From positions 1-64,000 of the forward strand of contig UQGU01000003.1 in NCBI GenBank assembly GCA_900540635.1: a stretch of 64,000 nt of DNA. The letters are read 5' to 3'. Position 1 is the first letter of the stretch. Every line of letters begins with the position of its first letter. The position numbers and the translations under genes were made by a program. Under the pieces are notes generated by a model that had not been told where the DNA came from, did not search any database, and saw only the letters and a program-made list of their open reading frames with translations. This stretch comes from an uncultured Eubacteriales bacterium. GTDB taxonomy: Bacteria; Bacillota; Clostridia; Oscillospirales; Oscillospiraceae. Of the stretch, positions 49,953-58,500 are shown in pieces.

Positions 49953-50105
49953 TCAATCACATTCTTGAAGCAAATCGTTAGGAACGTTTGGCTGATACGA
50001 CAAGAAACAGCATGTGTTAGAAACGCTGTTAATCGCCAGCATCAACGCAAAACTTGCGGCACAGCTCATGATTCTCCAAATCAAATTTCTTGTTTTTGCT
50101 TTCAT
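49953..50105 (-). CDS. agrD: AgrD-like cyclic lactone autoinducer precursor
   Basis: A 50-residue peptide with an amphipathic N-terminal leader (MKAKTRNLIWRIMSCAASFALML), a core INSVSNTCCFLSYQPNVP and an acidic tail DLLQECD. This is the AgrD layout. The expected mature signal is a thiolactone ring closed between Cys-33 and Tyr-37 (CFLSY, five residues as in staphylococcal peptides), or from Cys-32. The AgrB cut falls before QPNVP, a Pro-containing motif typical of Clostridial AgrD. RBS AGAGG lies eight bases upstream of the ATG. It sits 53 bases downstream of agrB on the same strand. Confidence 0.88.
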   Translation of the reverse strand: MKAKTRNLIWRIMSCAASFALMLAINSVSNTCCFLSYQPNVPNDLLQECD

Positions 50106-50157
50106 AGTAAATACCTCTTTCTTATATTTTATTCAGCCATTCGACTGAATAATTGTA

Positions 50158-50634
50158 CTATTTTCTCGTTAAAACAACAGCTAATATCGAAATGTTGGCT
50201 GCAAAAACGCCCATAAAATACATCATAACATAGATACTGGTATTCACTTTCATCAGCATAAAAATCACTGACACACCGACGGCACACCAAGAAACTGCGA
50301 TACACCTTTTTCGATTTTCACGACGTGATTGTTTTGATAGTGGTTTGTTTTGTGCCTCTATTGGTGCAAAGAAATACATTACTACCATTGAAACAACTGC
50401 CAATATAAGGTGAACATTTGGAATTAGGGCAACCGCTCTGCTAGAATACAGCGAAAAAAGAAAAACTGTAGAAAAAGTGACGATACACATAAAATGCGTC
50501 TTTGCGTGATACCCACCTCCAGTTACCCGTAGCGGAATAAATCCAATTAAATACGGAATCCAGGCATATTTAATCCCGCATAACGCTGATAGCAGAATTA
50601 AACAAAGAATACCAACAAAACTTGAAATCAGCAA
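50158..50634 (-). CDS. agrB: AgrB-like autoinducer-processing endopeptidase
   Basis: A polytopic membrane cysteine protease that trims AgrD. The catalytic His and Cys are in GGGYHAKTHFMC, with the seven-residue offset of AgrB, followed by four further spans. N-terminal family sequence (AYIYGFELLISS, preceded by RIYKAATWICGRL) continues upstream of the called TTG at 50634 to about 50733. No ATG, GTG or TTG occurs in that frame there. The ATG at 50735 with its good AGGAG site is one base out of register. Either an unusual start is used or a one-base deletion has broken the gene. Confidence 0.82.
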   Translation of the reverse strand: MLISSFVGILCLILLSALCGIKYAWIPYLIGFIPLRVTGGGYHAKTHFMCIVTFSTVFLFSLYSSRAVALIPNVHLILAVVSMVVMYFFAPIEAQNKPLSKQSRRENRKRCIAVSWCAVGVSVIFMLMKVNTSIYVMMYFMGVFAANISILAVVLTRK

Positions 50635-50760
50635 CTCGAACCCATATATGTATGCTTTTTCACGCTCTGCGGGAATAATCTGATTCTCACACAGTCTACC
50701 ACAAATCCACGTTGCAGCTTTATAGATACGATCATCTCCTATCCGCCTGTCTTTGGCTAT

Positions 50761-50789
50761 AGTATATATGTACTATCCTTTCCATTCAA
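50761..50789 (-). promoter_or_regulatory. Promoter of the agrBD-ABC cassette
   Basis: Minus-strand TTGAAT (complement of 50784-50789) and TATACT (complement of 50761-50766), spacer 17. The surrounding ATAGTA ... TACTAT is a near-palindrome that could bind a regulator. Confidence 0.7.
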
Positions 50790-50897
50790 GATATCTGGCA
50801 TGAGTGGCAAGCCCAAAGGCACAACTGGAAATAATTCTCCATTATTCTACATTTATACCGTTATTTTTTACCTGTACTATTACGTTAAGAAAGCAAT

Positions 50898-51038
50898 TTA
50901 TTTGGAGTATAATGCGGATATACAGTATAGTGCTACCGCAATGTTTTTAGCTGCAGAACCGGAAAGCCGGAGGGCAGCTTCTGTACCCTCCAGACTCATC
51001 CTAACGATTTGTTCTGCTGCATCGCCTGAATTGGTCAT
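50898..51038 (-). pseudogene. pcfB (DUF3801) 5' fragment
   Basis: A 46-codon frame, MTNSGDAAEQIVRMSLEGTE and then ALRLSGSAAKNIAVALY. This is the N-terminus of PcfB-family proteins encoded after the relaxase in Clostridial conjugative elements. After VALY it turns into eight unrelated codons (CISALYSK) and stops, whereas full PcfB is normally well over 100 residues. The break lies at about 50925, exactly where the AT-rich agr cassette begins. The ATG at 51038 overlaps the relaxase end by 38 bases. Confidence 0.65.
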
Positions 51039-52428
51039 GCTCGTTTCGTTCCTTTCCTTGTGTTTTTCGGGCTTCCTGAATGCGTCCCGGCAGGACACCG
51101 GAACGCAGAGCAATGTCACTACATAGTTTCACCTCCCGTCGCAATTGGCAAAGCTCTTTGGAAAGTGCGGTGATGGCGGCGCTGGTCTCGACAGAAGCCG
51201 CTTCATCCGATTTCACAGCCACAGTCCGCAGCTTGCGATAGAGCTGCTTTCGCTGAAAAGTCACCGATTCTATCCGGCTTTCCAGTTCGCTTTGATATGA
51301 AGAAAGCTGCTGAGCAGTATCGATACGATTTGCCGCCAGCAGCCTTGCCTCCTGTATGACGGCATCCAGCTTGATAAGATCCTCCCGAAGAAGAAAGTGG
51401 AGCCGTTTTTGATTCTGCTGTTTCTCCCGGGGAAATACGCCCAGCAGATAGCAGTAGTGAAAATACAATGCCCGGAAGCCAGTCACCTTTTTGCAAGACT
51501 GCCAATTTCCGGACAGGCGATAACGTGTTGGCTTTGAAACAGATTCCGGTAGAGGACGGACAGCTCTGGTCTGGTCCAGAATCCGCCTGCGGATACCATC
51601 CAGGGTGTATTCCTCCCCAAAATTCCGGGAAAGGCGGACAAAACGTTCCTTTCCCGGCGGACGGACAGAAATATCCTTGCCCATCTTTATTTCGTAGCCC
51701 TTGCGGTGGAGTGTGTCAAAAAACTGCCGTTCCGTCATTGACTGCTGGATTGCGCCGTCAATATCAGAGCGCACAAGCCCTCTCCAGGTTGGCCGCTGCT
51801 CCTGCTCGGCCCTCCACTCCCCGTAGTGCTTGCCCTTTCCGGGTTGGGGATTCTCAATGACGGAAAGGCCGTATTCCCGGCAGAGGGCATCCGATGTAGC
51901 TTGGAGTTCACGGTAATCTTTTGCGGAACGGAAATATTTTTTGCCGTCTACGAAAGAGACTGTGTTCAGCACAAAATGATTGTGCAGATGGTTTGCTTTG
52001 TCCAAATGGGTGGCGATTACCACCTGATACCTGTTACCCCATAGCCGCTGCGCAAGCTCCACGCCAATCTTGTGGGCAATCTCCGGGGTAGCTTCCTCAG
52101 GAGCGAAGGACTGATACCCGTGATAGGCTATGGTGCCATCTTCCTTGCCAAAGCGTTTTTTGACTGCCAGCATCTCGGCACGAGCGGTAGCGGGATGGCA
52201 GTTTACTCCGGATACAAAGCGTTCCAGAATGTCTGCATCTTCCCGGTACTGTTCTGTTTTTCGGCTGTTTACGGCATAAGCAATTACATCGTCCAGACCT
52301 TGGCTGCATTCCGGAGACTGTACTTCGTTTCTGAAGAACCCCGGATTGGTGGTTTTGTCTGGGTTCTCGACATAGATTACCACCTTGCCCAGCCAGCCAT
52401 TGACACGCCAAATGGATGTGACCGCCAT
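51001..52428 (-). CDS. Relaxase/mobilisation nuclease (MobA/VirD2 type)
   Basis: A 475-residue relaxase. The metal-binding triad motif is in ANHLHNHFVLNTVSFVDGKK (HxHNH). Upstream segments GTIAYHGYQSFAPEEATPE and the N-terminal VIYVENPDKTT support the MobP/VirD2-like fold. The C-terminal half is helical and carries the long coiled coil (LSSYQSELESRIESVTFQRKQL). The enzyme nicks oriT and pilots the strand. The ATG at 52428 is six bases after the mobC stop; a longer frame overlaps mobC and lacks a ribosome site. Confidence 0.9.
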   Translation of the reverse strand: MAVTSIWRVNGWLGKVVIYVENPDKTTNPGFFRNEVQSPECSQGLDDVIAYAVNSRKTEQYREDADILERFVSGVNCHPATARAEMLAVKKRFGKEDGTIAYHGYQSFAPEEATPEIAHKIGVELAQRLWGNRYQVVIATHLDKANHLHNHFVLNTVSFVDGKKYFRSAKDYRELQATSDALCREYGLSVIENPQPGKGKHYGEWRAEQEQRPTWRGLVRSDIDGAIQQSMTERQFFDTLHRKGYEIKMGKDISVRPPGKERFVRLSRNFGEEYTLDGIRRRILDQTRAVRPLPESVSKPTRYRLSGNWQSCKKVTGFRALYFHYCYLLGVFPREKQQNQKRLHFLLREDLIKLDAVIQEARLLAANRIDTAQQLSSYQSELESRIESVTFQRKQLYRKLRTVAVKSDEAASVETSAAITALSKELCQLRREVKLCSDIALRSGVLPGRIQEARKTQGKERNEHDQFRRCSRTNR

Positions 52429-52433
52429 TACGA

Positions 52434-52778
52434 TTACTCCATAGGGCGGGGGCACACCACGGCTTCGGTAATCTGCTTCACCGCCGCCCGGAATTGAGAA
52501 ACGGCTGCATCGTACCGCTGAACATCAATGACATTCAGTGTGTGGGCCTTCTGCGCAATTTGGTTTAGATTACTGCCAATGCGGTAGAGCTGTTGGGTCA
52601 TGGCATAGTAATCGGGTGGAGGGGCATCCTGCGGAACAACACCATTGATAAGGTGGCGAAGGTACACCTCCTGAGATAGACGGGAACGGCGAACAGCTTT
52701 TAGAAATGCCTGATGTTCCTTGTTGTCCAACCGAACTTGGACTCGGTTGTTTCTCTTTCTGACTTCACTTCTGCTCAT
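52434..52778 (-). CDS. MobC-like relaxosome protein
   Basis: A 114-residue ribbon-helix-helix-type accessory protein. It begins RNNRVQVRLDNKEHQAFLKAV, continues LSQEVYLRHLINGVVP, and has the MobC signature LYRIGSNLNQIAQKAH near residue 65. It assists the relaxase at oriT. It is immediately upstream of the relaxase. The candidate oriT palindromes lie just in front of its start. Confidence 0.88.
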   Translation of the reverse strand: MSRSEVRKRNNRVQVRLDNKEHQAFLKAVRRSRLSQEVYLRHLINGVVPQDAPPPDYYAMTQQLYRIGSNLNQIAQKAHTLNVIDVQRYDAAVSQFRAAVKQITEAVVCPRPME

Positions 52779-52799
52779 AGAATCGTCCTTTCTTTAACT

Positions 52800-52860
52800 A
52801 AGGGTTACAGGGATTATCCCTGTCAAGCTGTCTTTGGGTGACCAAAGACGATGCTTGCTG
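52800..52860. other. Candidate oriT
   Basis: Two perfect inverted repeats lie in the 138-base gap in front of mobC: a 17-base palindrome at 52807-52823 (ACAGGGAT-T-ATCCCTGT) and GTCTTTGG/CCAAAGAC at 52830-52849 with a four-base loop. Paired inverted repeats next to mobC and the relaxase are typical of transfer origins. The nic site cannot be assigned. Confidence 0.45.
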
Positions 52861-52916
52861 GTATTGTGCAGTTCTGTTCTTCCTGCGGGCGAACATTGCC
52901 GCCTGAAAAGAAACCG

Positions 52917-53870
52917 TCAGCGTTCCGGCACCTTCCCGCTCCTGTGGGTGATGGGAATGCCCAGCTTCATGCAGAGATAGTCATTGTAGTCATTGCCATA
53001 GGGCGGCGGCTGAACGGATACTTCATACCGCCCGGACAGCATAGAAACCAACGCCTTTGCCGCCCGTCCGCCAGTAGCATCATTGTCCAGCTGGAGGACG
53101 ATGGAATGAATTTCTGGATTCTCCGACAGATACCGTTTCAGAGCCAGCGGCATGGAGCTTTCTTGCAATTCCACCTTTGGCCTATAAACGCCGGCCAGGG
53201 AAACCAGATGCTCCCGGTTCCAGTTGCCGCCATTCTGTTTGACCAGGGTGGCATAGGAAAGCAGATCAATGGCACTTTCAAAAAGATGGACGGTGCCGCT
53301 CCCCGGTGTAGAGATGCTGAAAGAGTACCGTTTGTCGCTGCCACTGGCTTCTCCCACAAAGTCTGTCCCTACGCCTCTCAGGTTTGCGTACCTGGGCTTG
53401 CTGTACCGATCCAGTCCCACGAAAACCGCATTGTGGTGGGGAAAACTTTCATACAGCCGCCCGGTGCGAATGCAGAAATCAATGAGTTCCGCATCAATGC
53501 CACGGCTGCGCAGGTAGGCATAAACCCGGCTTGTATCACGGCTGGCCCTTGGCAGCAACAGCACCTTTGGTTTTATCAGTTTCGGTGGTGCCTGCCGGGG
53601 CAGATAGGCCACCTGCCCGGTGATCCGCTCCACGGCTTCCGTAAAGGGTAGCTCTCTGACCTTGATAAGATAATCCAGCGCATTGTAGCCGCCAAAACCA
53701 CGGGAAAACCAGTACCATTTCCCATTGGAGATTTTGAGGGAATCATGCTCCCGTGTGCAATAATGCTCGCCGCTGATGTGAACCAGTTCGTCGGGTTCGC
53801 AGGCTTTCAGGTAGGTCAAAAGATCCACCTGGCGGGCTTTTTCAACAGTTTCTGGTGGAATGAATGACAT
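52917..53870 (-). CDS. DUF3991/toprim primase-like protein
   Basis: A 317-residue protein. The N-terminal part (residues 1-100) has the CHC2-like zinc region (YLKACEPDEL, YCTREHDSLKI, WFSRGFGGYNALDYL). A DUF3991 segment follows, then a toprim domain (VHLFESAIDLLSYATL with catalytic Glu, IVLQLDNDATGGRAA with the D-x-D). It probably primes replication of the transferred strand. Such genes stand between the helicase-methylase and mobC on these elements. The ATG at 53870 is used. Confidence 0.87.
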   Translation of the reverse strand: MSFIPPETVEKARQVDLLTYLKACEPDELVHISGEHYCTREHDSLKISNGKWYWFSRGFGGYNALDYLIKVRELPFTEAVERITGQVAYLPRQAPPKLIKPKVLLLPRASRDTSRVYAYLRSRGIDAELIDFCIRTGRLYESFPHHNAVFVGLDRYSKPRYANLRGVGTDFVGEASGSDKRYSFSISTPGSGTVHLFESAIDLLSYATLVKQNGGNWNREHLVSLAGVYRPKVELQESSMPLALKRYLSENPEIHSIVLQLDNDATGGRAAKALVSMLSGRYEVSVQPPPYGNDYNDYLCMKLGIPITHRSGKVPER

Positions 53871-54457
53871 ATTGCTTCACCTCGCATCCTTCCGGGTAAT
53901 ATAATAGCCCATACCAATTCATTGGTACAGGCTTTCACAGCGTCCTGGATATTTTCCATGTGATAGTTAGCCTCATAACTGCCACAATTTTTGAATATAT
54001 CGGCTGGTAAGGATAAGGCATTTGGGATGGGTTTGTATTTCAAGGAGAAAATCCATTGTATTATATTAACAACAATATATCCTCATGGCGGGTGTACTCA
54101 TAATTGGCATCTGTAATAAGCGCCGTTCCTTAAAATAGACTTGCTGCAATTCATTTTCCGATAGAGTATTTCGTATGACAACAAAGTTCATCAAATAACC
54201 CTATTATCACATAATTAACTACCTTTTCAAACAATTCAAACTATGTTGCCGGATTTTACTGCATATTCCACAGGATTCTTGATTTTAACAATGAGTAATA
54301 AAATTCAATTGCAAAGCAACGCATTTCCTGATATACTAGAGTAGTCGAATAGTTTGATATATTGATGCGTTAGTCCGCCATATTAACCAAATATGGAAGT
54401 AAGTTTTATCATATGATCGAAATAGTTCCAATTAATATAGACAGAAGGGAGCACGTT
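53871..54457. other. AT-rich gap with the promoter of the inserted gene
   Basis: A strongly AT-rich stretch with no convincing gene. A minus-strand 75-codon frame (53816-54043) overlaps the primase start and has no ribosome site. The drop in GC begins just upstream of the primase and marks one edge of an inserted cassette that ends near 55520. Confidence 0.6.
54309..54337 (+). promoter_or_regulatory. Promoter of the DUF2806-like gene
   Basis: TTGCAA at 54309-54314 and TATACT at 54332-54337 with a 17-base spacer, about 120 bases upstream of the start. Confidence 0.65.
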
Positions 54458-55519
54458 ATGGCTGGTGAACTGATATCGCTAGATGGCGCAGGAGAAGTAG
54501 TAGTAAAACTTTTGGATATGCTTGAAAGAGCTACTGTTTGGCTTGCCTCTCCGCATGGGGGAAGAAAAGATTTTGCTGAAGGTCTTGCGACTTATAAGAA
54601 GGCCATAGAAGATGATCCGAGGCTAACAGGATTAGAAAAGGGCGCAAAAATTGCCCGTGCAAGACAGGATTTCAGGGAATATATCAACAAAGGAAAAATT
54701 ATCAAATATGCTGCAGATGAGTTGAGAGAGGACGCCCCCATGAACGTCTCCGACGACTGGCTGGTTTACTTTTTTGAGTATGCAAAGCATATCTCGGATG
54801 ATGCGATTCAGAAAATGTGGGGCAGGATATTGGCGGAAAGATTAAATGGTGACACTAGTGTTCATAGGCATCTAATCCATATAATGTCTTTGATGGATTA
54901 TGAAACCGCAGATGCTTTTACAAAGTTATGCAAAATAACTGTTCATTTTCCCAAAACAGTAATTGCAGGATTTACAAATCGTGCCATACCGCAGTATTAC
55001 CCAATCGTGCTTAATCGAAAAGCGCACGGAGTACTCTTATTGAGTCCTCAAACCGAAGAAGTTGCAACAGAATATATTGCCTGTGTGCCGAGTCCTGAAA
55101 TAATATCTGTATTACAAGAAGTCGGACTTATCGAGTATTCCGAGCAGGACGCAAAACCATACTTATATCCGTATAGTGCTGGACTGGTTAATAAGGATTA
55201 CTCTGGTCCAGGGAATAAATATCAATGTACCCGAATTGGCGAGTTTATTATCGAGTATCATGGCGATAGCTATGCTATTCGGCCCAAAAACAATTGGGCC
55301 GAATGGATGGGAAAAACAGTTCCAGAGAATATTCTAAGAGAGGGCGAAATCACATTCCCAGAAAACATTCAAGTTGGAATTATTAAGTTCACAACTGTTG
55401 GTGAAAAATTGTATACATTGATTGATCAAGAGCCTATACCCAATTTTGTTAGCATTTTGGATTTTTATTTTTCGTCGCAAAATTTCACAATACAAAAAAT
55501 AAACGATCAGAAATGCTGA
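54458..55519 (+). CDS. DUF2806-like protein, inserted cargo gene
   Basis: A 353-residue soluble protein. It begins MAGELISLDGAGEVVVKLL, has a helical N-terminal half (GLEKGAKIARARQDFREYI), then SDDWLVYFFEYAKHISDDAIQKMWGRILAERL. This last is the arrangement of DUF2806 proteins (D-W ... F ... A ... SD ... W ... LA-E). The C-terminal half is beta-rich and not recognised. The ATG at 54458 follows AGGGAG by six bases; the upstream frame start at 54413 lacks one. It is the only plus-strand gene in this half of the element, is AT-rich, and has its own promoter. A defence role is possible but unproven. Confidence 0.72.
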   Translation: MAGELISLDGAGEVVVKLLDMLERATVWLASPHGGRKDFAEGLATYKKAIEDDPRLTGLEKGAKIARARQDFREYINKGKIIKYAADELREDAPMNVSDDWLVYFFEYAKHISDDAIQKMWGRILAERLNGDTSVHRHLIHIMSLMDYETADAFTKLCKITVHFPKTVIAGFTNRAIPQYYPIVLNRKAHGVLLLSPQTEEVATEYIACVPSPEIISVLQEVGLIEYSEQDAKPYLYPYSAGLVNKDYSGPGNKYQCTRIGEFIIEYHGDSYAIRPKNNWAEWMGKTVPENILREGEITFPENIQVGIIKFTTVGEKLYTLIDQEPIPNFVSILDFYFSSQNFTIQKINDQKC

Positions 55520-55525
55520 TTTATT

Positions 55526-58500
55526 CTAGATCGTCCTTATCGTTCGAGATTCCGCAATTCGTTCCTGCTTAAATATTTTTTCCTCCGGCACATCATCTAG
55601 CATTTCGTTATCCACCTGCTCTATATTCAGCAGTATATTCAGTGTATTCAACCGTTCTGATTTTTCCGCCAGCTCCTGCTCCTTCGCAAACGGTGTTTCC
55701 AGCTCAACCTTAGCGTTTTCCAGCTGGTTTCGTGTGTCCTGCAGTGCCTCCCGGTATGCTTCCAGCTCCTTTGCCAGTCCGTCCACCAAATTATCCAACC
55801 GAGTGATATTTCCGAACACATCCGCACCCAAGCTGGTAGTGTGGGACAGCACACTTTTCATCGTCAACTTGTAGTCCGCATGAACTGCATCATAAAGAAG
55901 TGTCATAGAAAAACCCCGGTATTGTCCCAGCGGGATGAAATCCGACTCCCCCAGACCGGTGCAGGCTGCAAGAATGGCTTTGCCTGCAGTTTCCTTTTCA
56001 GAATGATAGGTGCCCTGAATTTCCATGCCGGCAAACCCCTCTGCTGGTTTAGGATTCGCCTGAGCGATAGACACATCCTTTTCAAAGCCCGCTATGATCT
56101 CCGTCAGCTCGGCAATTTTCGCTGGGTACTTCCGCAGCACCAGATTTTCCAAGGCGAACCGCTGATTCAGGTGGTTCGCCTTCAACACATTCAGTTTGGC
56201 CACCTCCACATCCAGATTGCACTTTTCAATAATCAACGGATTTCCGGTGGCAAGGGCTTTGATTTCTGAATAGCTCAGTGCGGTTTCATCCACATCATCC
56301 GCAATACGGGCGGGGGCTTTGCTGGTCATAATCTGGGCGATGAACTTTTGCTTATTCTCCACCAGCTGATAAAGATAGGCATCGAAGGTGTTTTCCGTGA
56401 CATAGCGATAAATTTCCACCTCCGGATTCTGGTTGCCCTGACGGACGATTCTGCCTAGACGCTGGGCAAGATCACTGGGACGCCAAGGGCAGTCGGCATC
56501 ATGCAGGGCAATCAGCCGATCCTGACAGTTTGTACCGGCACCCATTTTTGCCGTGCTTCCAATCAGAATACGAACCTGGCCGGAGCGGACTTTTGCGAAT
56601 AGCTCCTTTTTGCGCACCTCCGTATTGGCCTCATGGATATAGGCGATTTCTTCCTGTGGAATGCCTTTTGCCACCAGTTTTCCTTTCAGGTCGTCATAGA
56701 AATTAAAGGAACCGTCACCCTTGGGTGTAGACAGGTCGCAAAAGACCAATTGTGTGCTGCGCTGCGCCTGGGTTTGCTCCCAGATGGAATAGACATTTCT
56801 GGCACAAATAGAGGCTTTGCTGGTGTCACTGTCCGGTGCCAGAGGATTGATCAGACGCATATCCAGAGCCAATTTTCTGCCGTCGTTGGTGATTTTCAGC
56901 ATATTATCAACGCTTGGGTCCACATCACCGGCACGAATTTTCTCGGCCCGGTCTGCCAACGACTTAACCATATCCGCCTGCATGGGGCTTGGCTTGATAA
57001 CCTCTGTATGGAAGTTGGCCTTGGGAACCGGGAGTTGCAGCATATCCGCCGTCTGAATATCCGCAACCATCTTGAATGTGGACATCAACTCCGGGAGATT
57101 GTAGAATTTCGCAAACCGGGTCTTGCTCCGATACCCGCTACCCTCCGGGGACAGCTCGATGGCGGTAACGGTTTCTCCATAGTTTGCCGCCCAATCATCA
57201 AAATTGATCAGGCCCATTTCTTCCAGAGTGCCATATTGCAGATACCGCTGGATGGTATAAAGCTCCACCATACTGTTGGAAATGGGGGTTCCCGTTGCAA
57301 ATACCACTCCACGGCCTCCGGTTATTTCATCCAGATATTGGCACTTCATAAACAGATCCGAAGACTTCTGGGCCTCTGTCTGAGCAATGCCTCCCACATT
57401 CCGCATTTTGGTTGCCAGGAACAAATTCTTGAAATAATGGCTCTCGTCCACAAAAATACGGTCAACGCCAAGCTGCTCAAAGGTCACCACATCGTCCTTG
57501 CGGCTCTGGTCATTGAGCTTTGCCAACCGGTTTTCCAGAGATTTCCGGGTGCGCTCCATCTGCTTGATGGAATAGTTTTCCGCATGATTCCGCTTTGCCT
57601 CCCGGATGCTGTCCAGAATGCCGTTAATCTGCCGCTTCAGAATAGCCTCCTGACGTTCCCTGGACATAGGAATCTTTTCAAACTGGGAATGCCCAATAAT
57701 GATGGCATCATAATCGCCGGTGGCAATCCGGGCGCAGAACTTCTTTCGGTTTTTGGTTTCAAAGTCCTTCTTGGTTGCCACCAGAATATTGGCAGAGGGA
57801 TACAGTTGGAGCCATTCAGAGGCCCACTGCTCTGTGATATGGTTTGGCACGACAATCAGCGACTTTGTGCATAGGCCCAAACGCTTACTCTCCATAGCCG
57901 CCGCAACAACTTCGAAGGTCTTCCCTGCCCCCACTTCGTGTGCCAAAAGGGTGTTTCCACCATACATGATGTGGGCAATGGCATTAACCTGGTGCTTCCG
58001 CAGGGTAATTTCCGGATTCATTCCTGAGAATCGAATATGCTGTCCATCGTATTCCCGTGGTCGGATGGCGTTAAATGTTTCGTTGTAAATGCTGCAAAGC
58101 CGCTCTCTGCGGTCAATATCTTTCCAGACCCATTCCGCAAATTTGGCCTTAATCAGTTCCTGCCGATCTTGAGCAATGGCAGTTTCCTTCTTGTTCAGTA
58201 CCCGAACCTCATTGCCGTCGGCATCAATCTTGGTATCGAAGATGCGGACATCCTTCTGGTTCAGGGTTTGCTCAAAAATGTGGTAGGCATTGATTCGTTT
58301 GGTGCCGTAGGTGGTAAACGCCTTGATATTGCTGCCATCCATGGATTTACCAGTCACATTCCATTCGCCGGTATGGGGCGAATACAATACATGGATTTTG
58401 TCTCGGGCATACGCACTGGTGCCAATCACTTCAAAAAGGAACTGCTCGTAGACCTCTTTTGGCACCCAGTTGACACCAATGCGGACTCCAATTTCTCCGG

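Noticed and set aside
53816..54043. Minus-strand 75-codon frame upstream of the primase
   Set aside because: Overlaps the primase start out of frame, no ribosome site, AT-rich non-coding character.
56633..57874. 413-codon plus-strand frame within the methylase-helicase gene
   Set aside because: Antisense to the helicase core with all motifs present on the minus strand.
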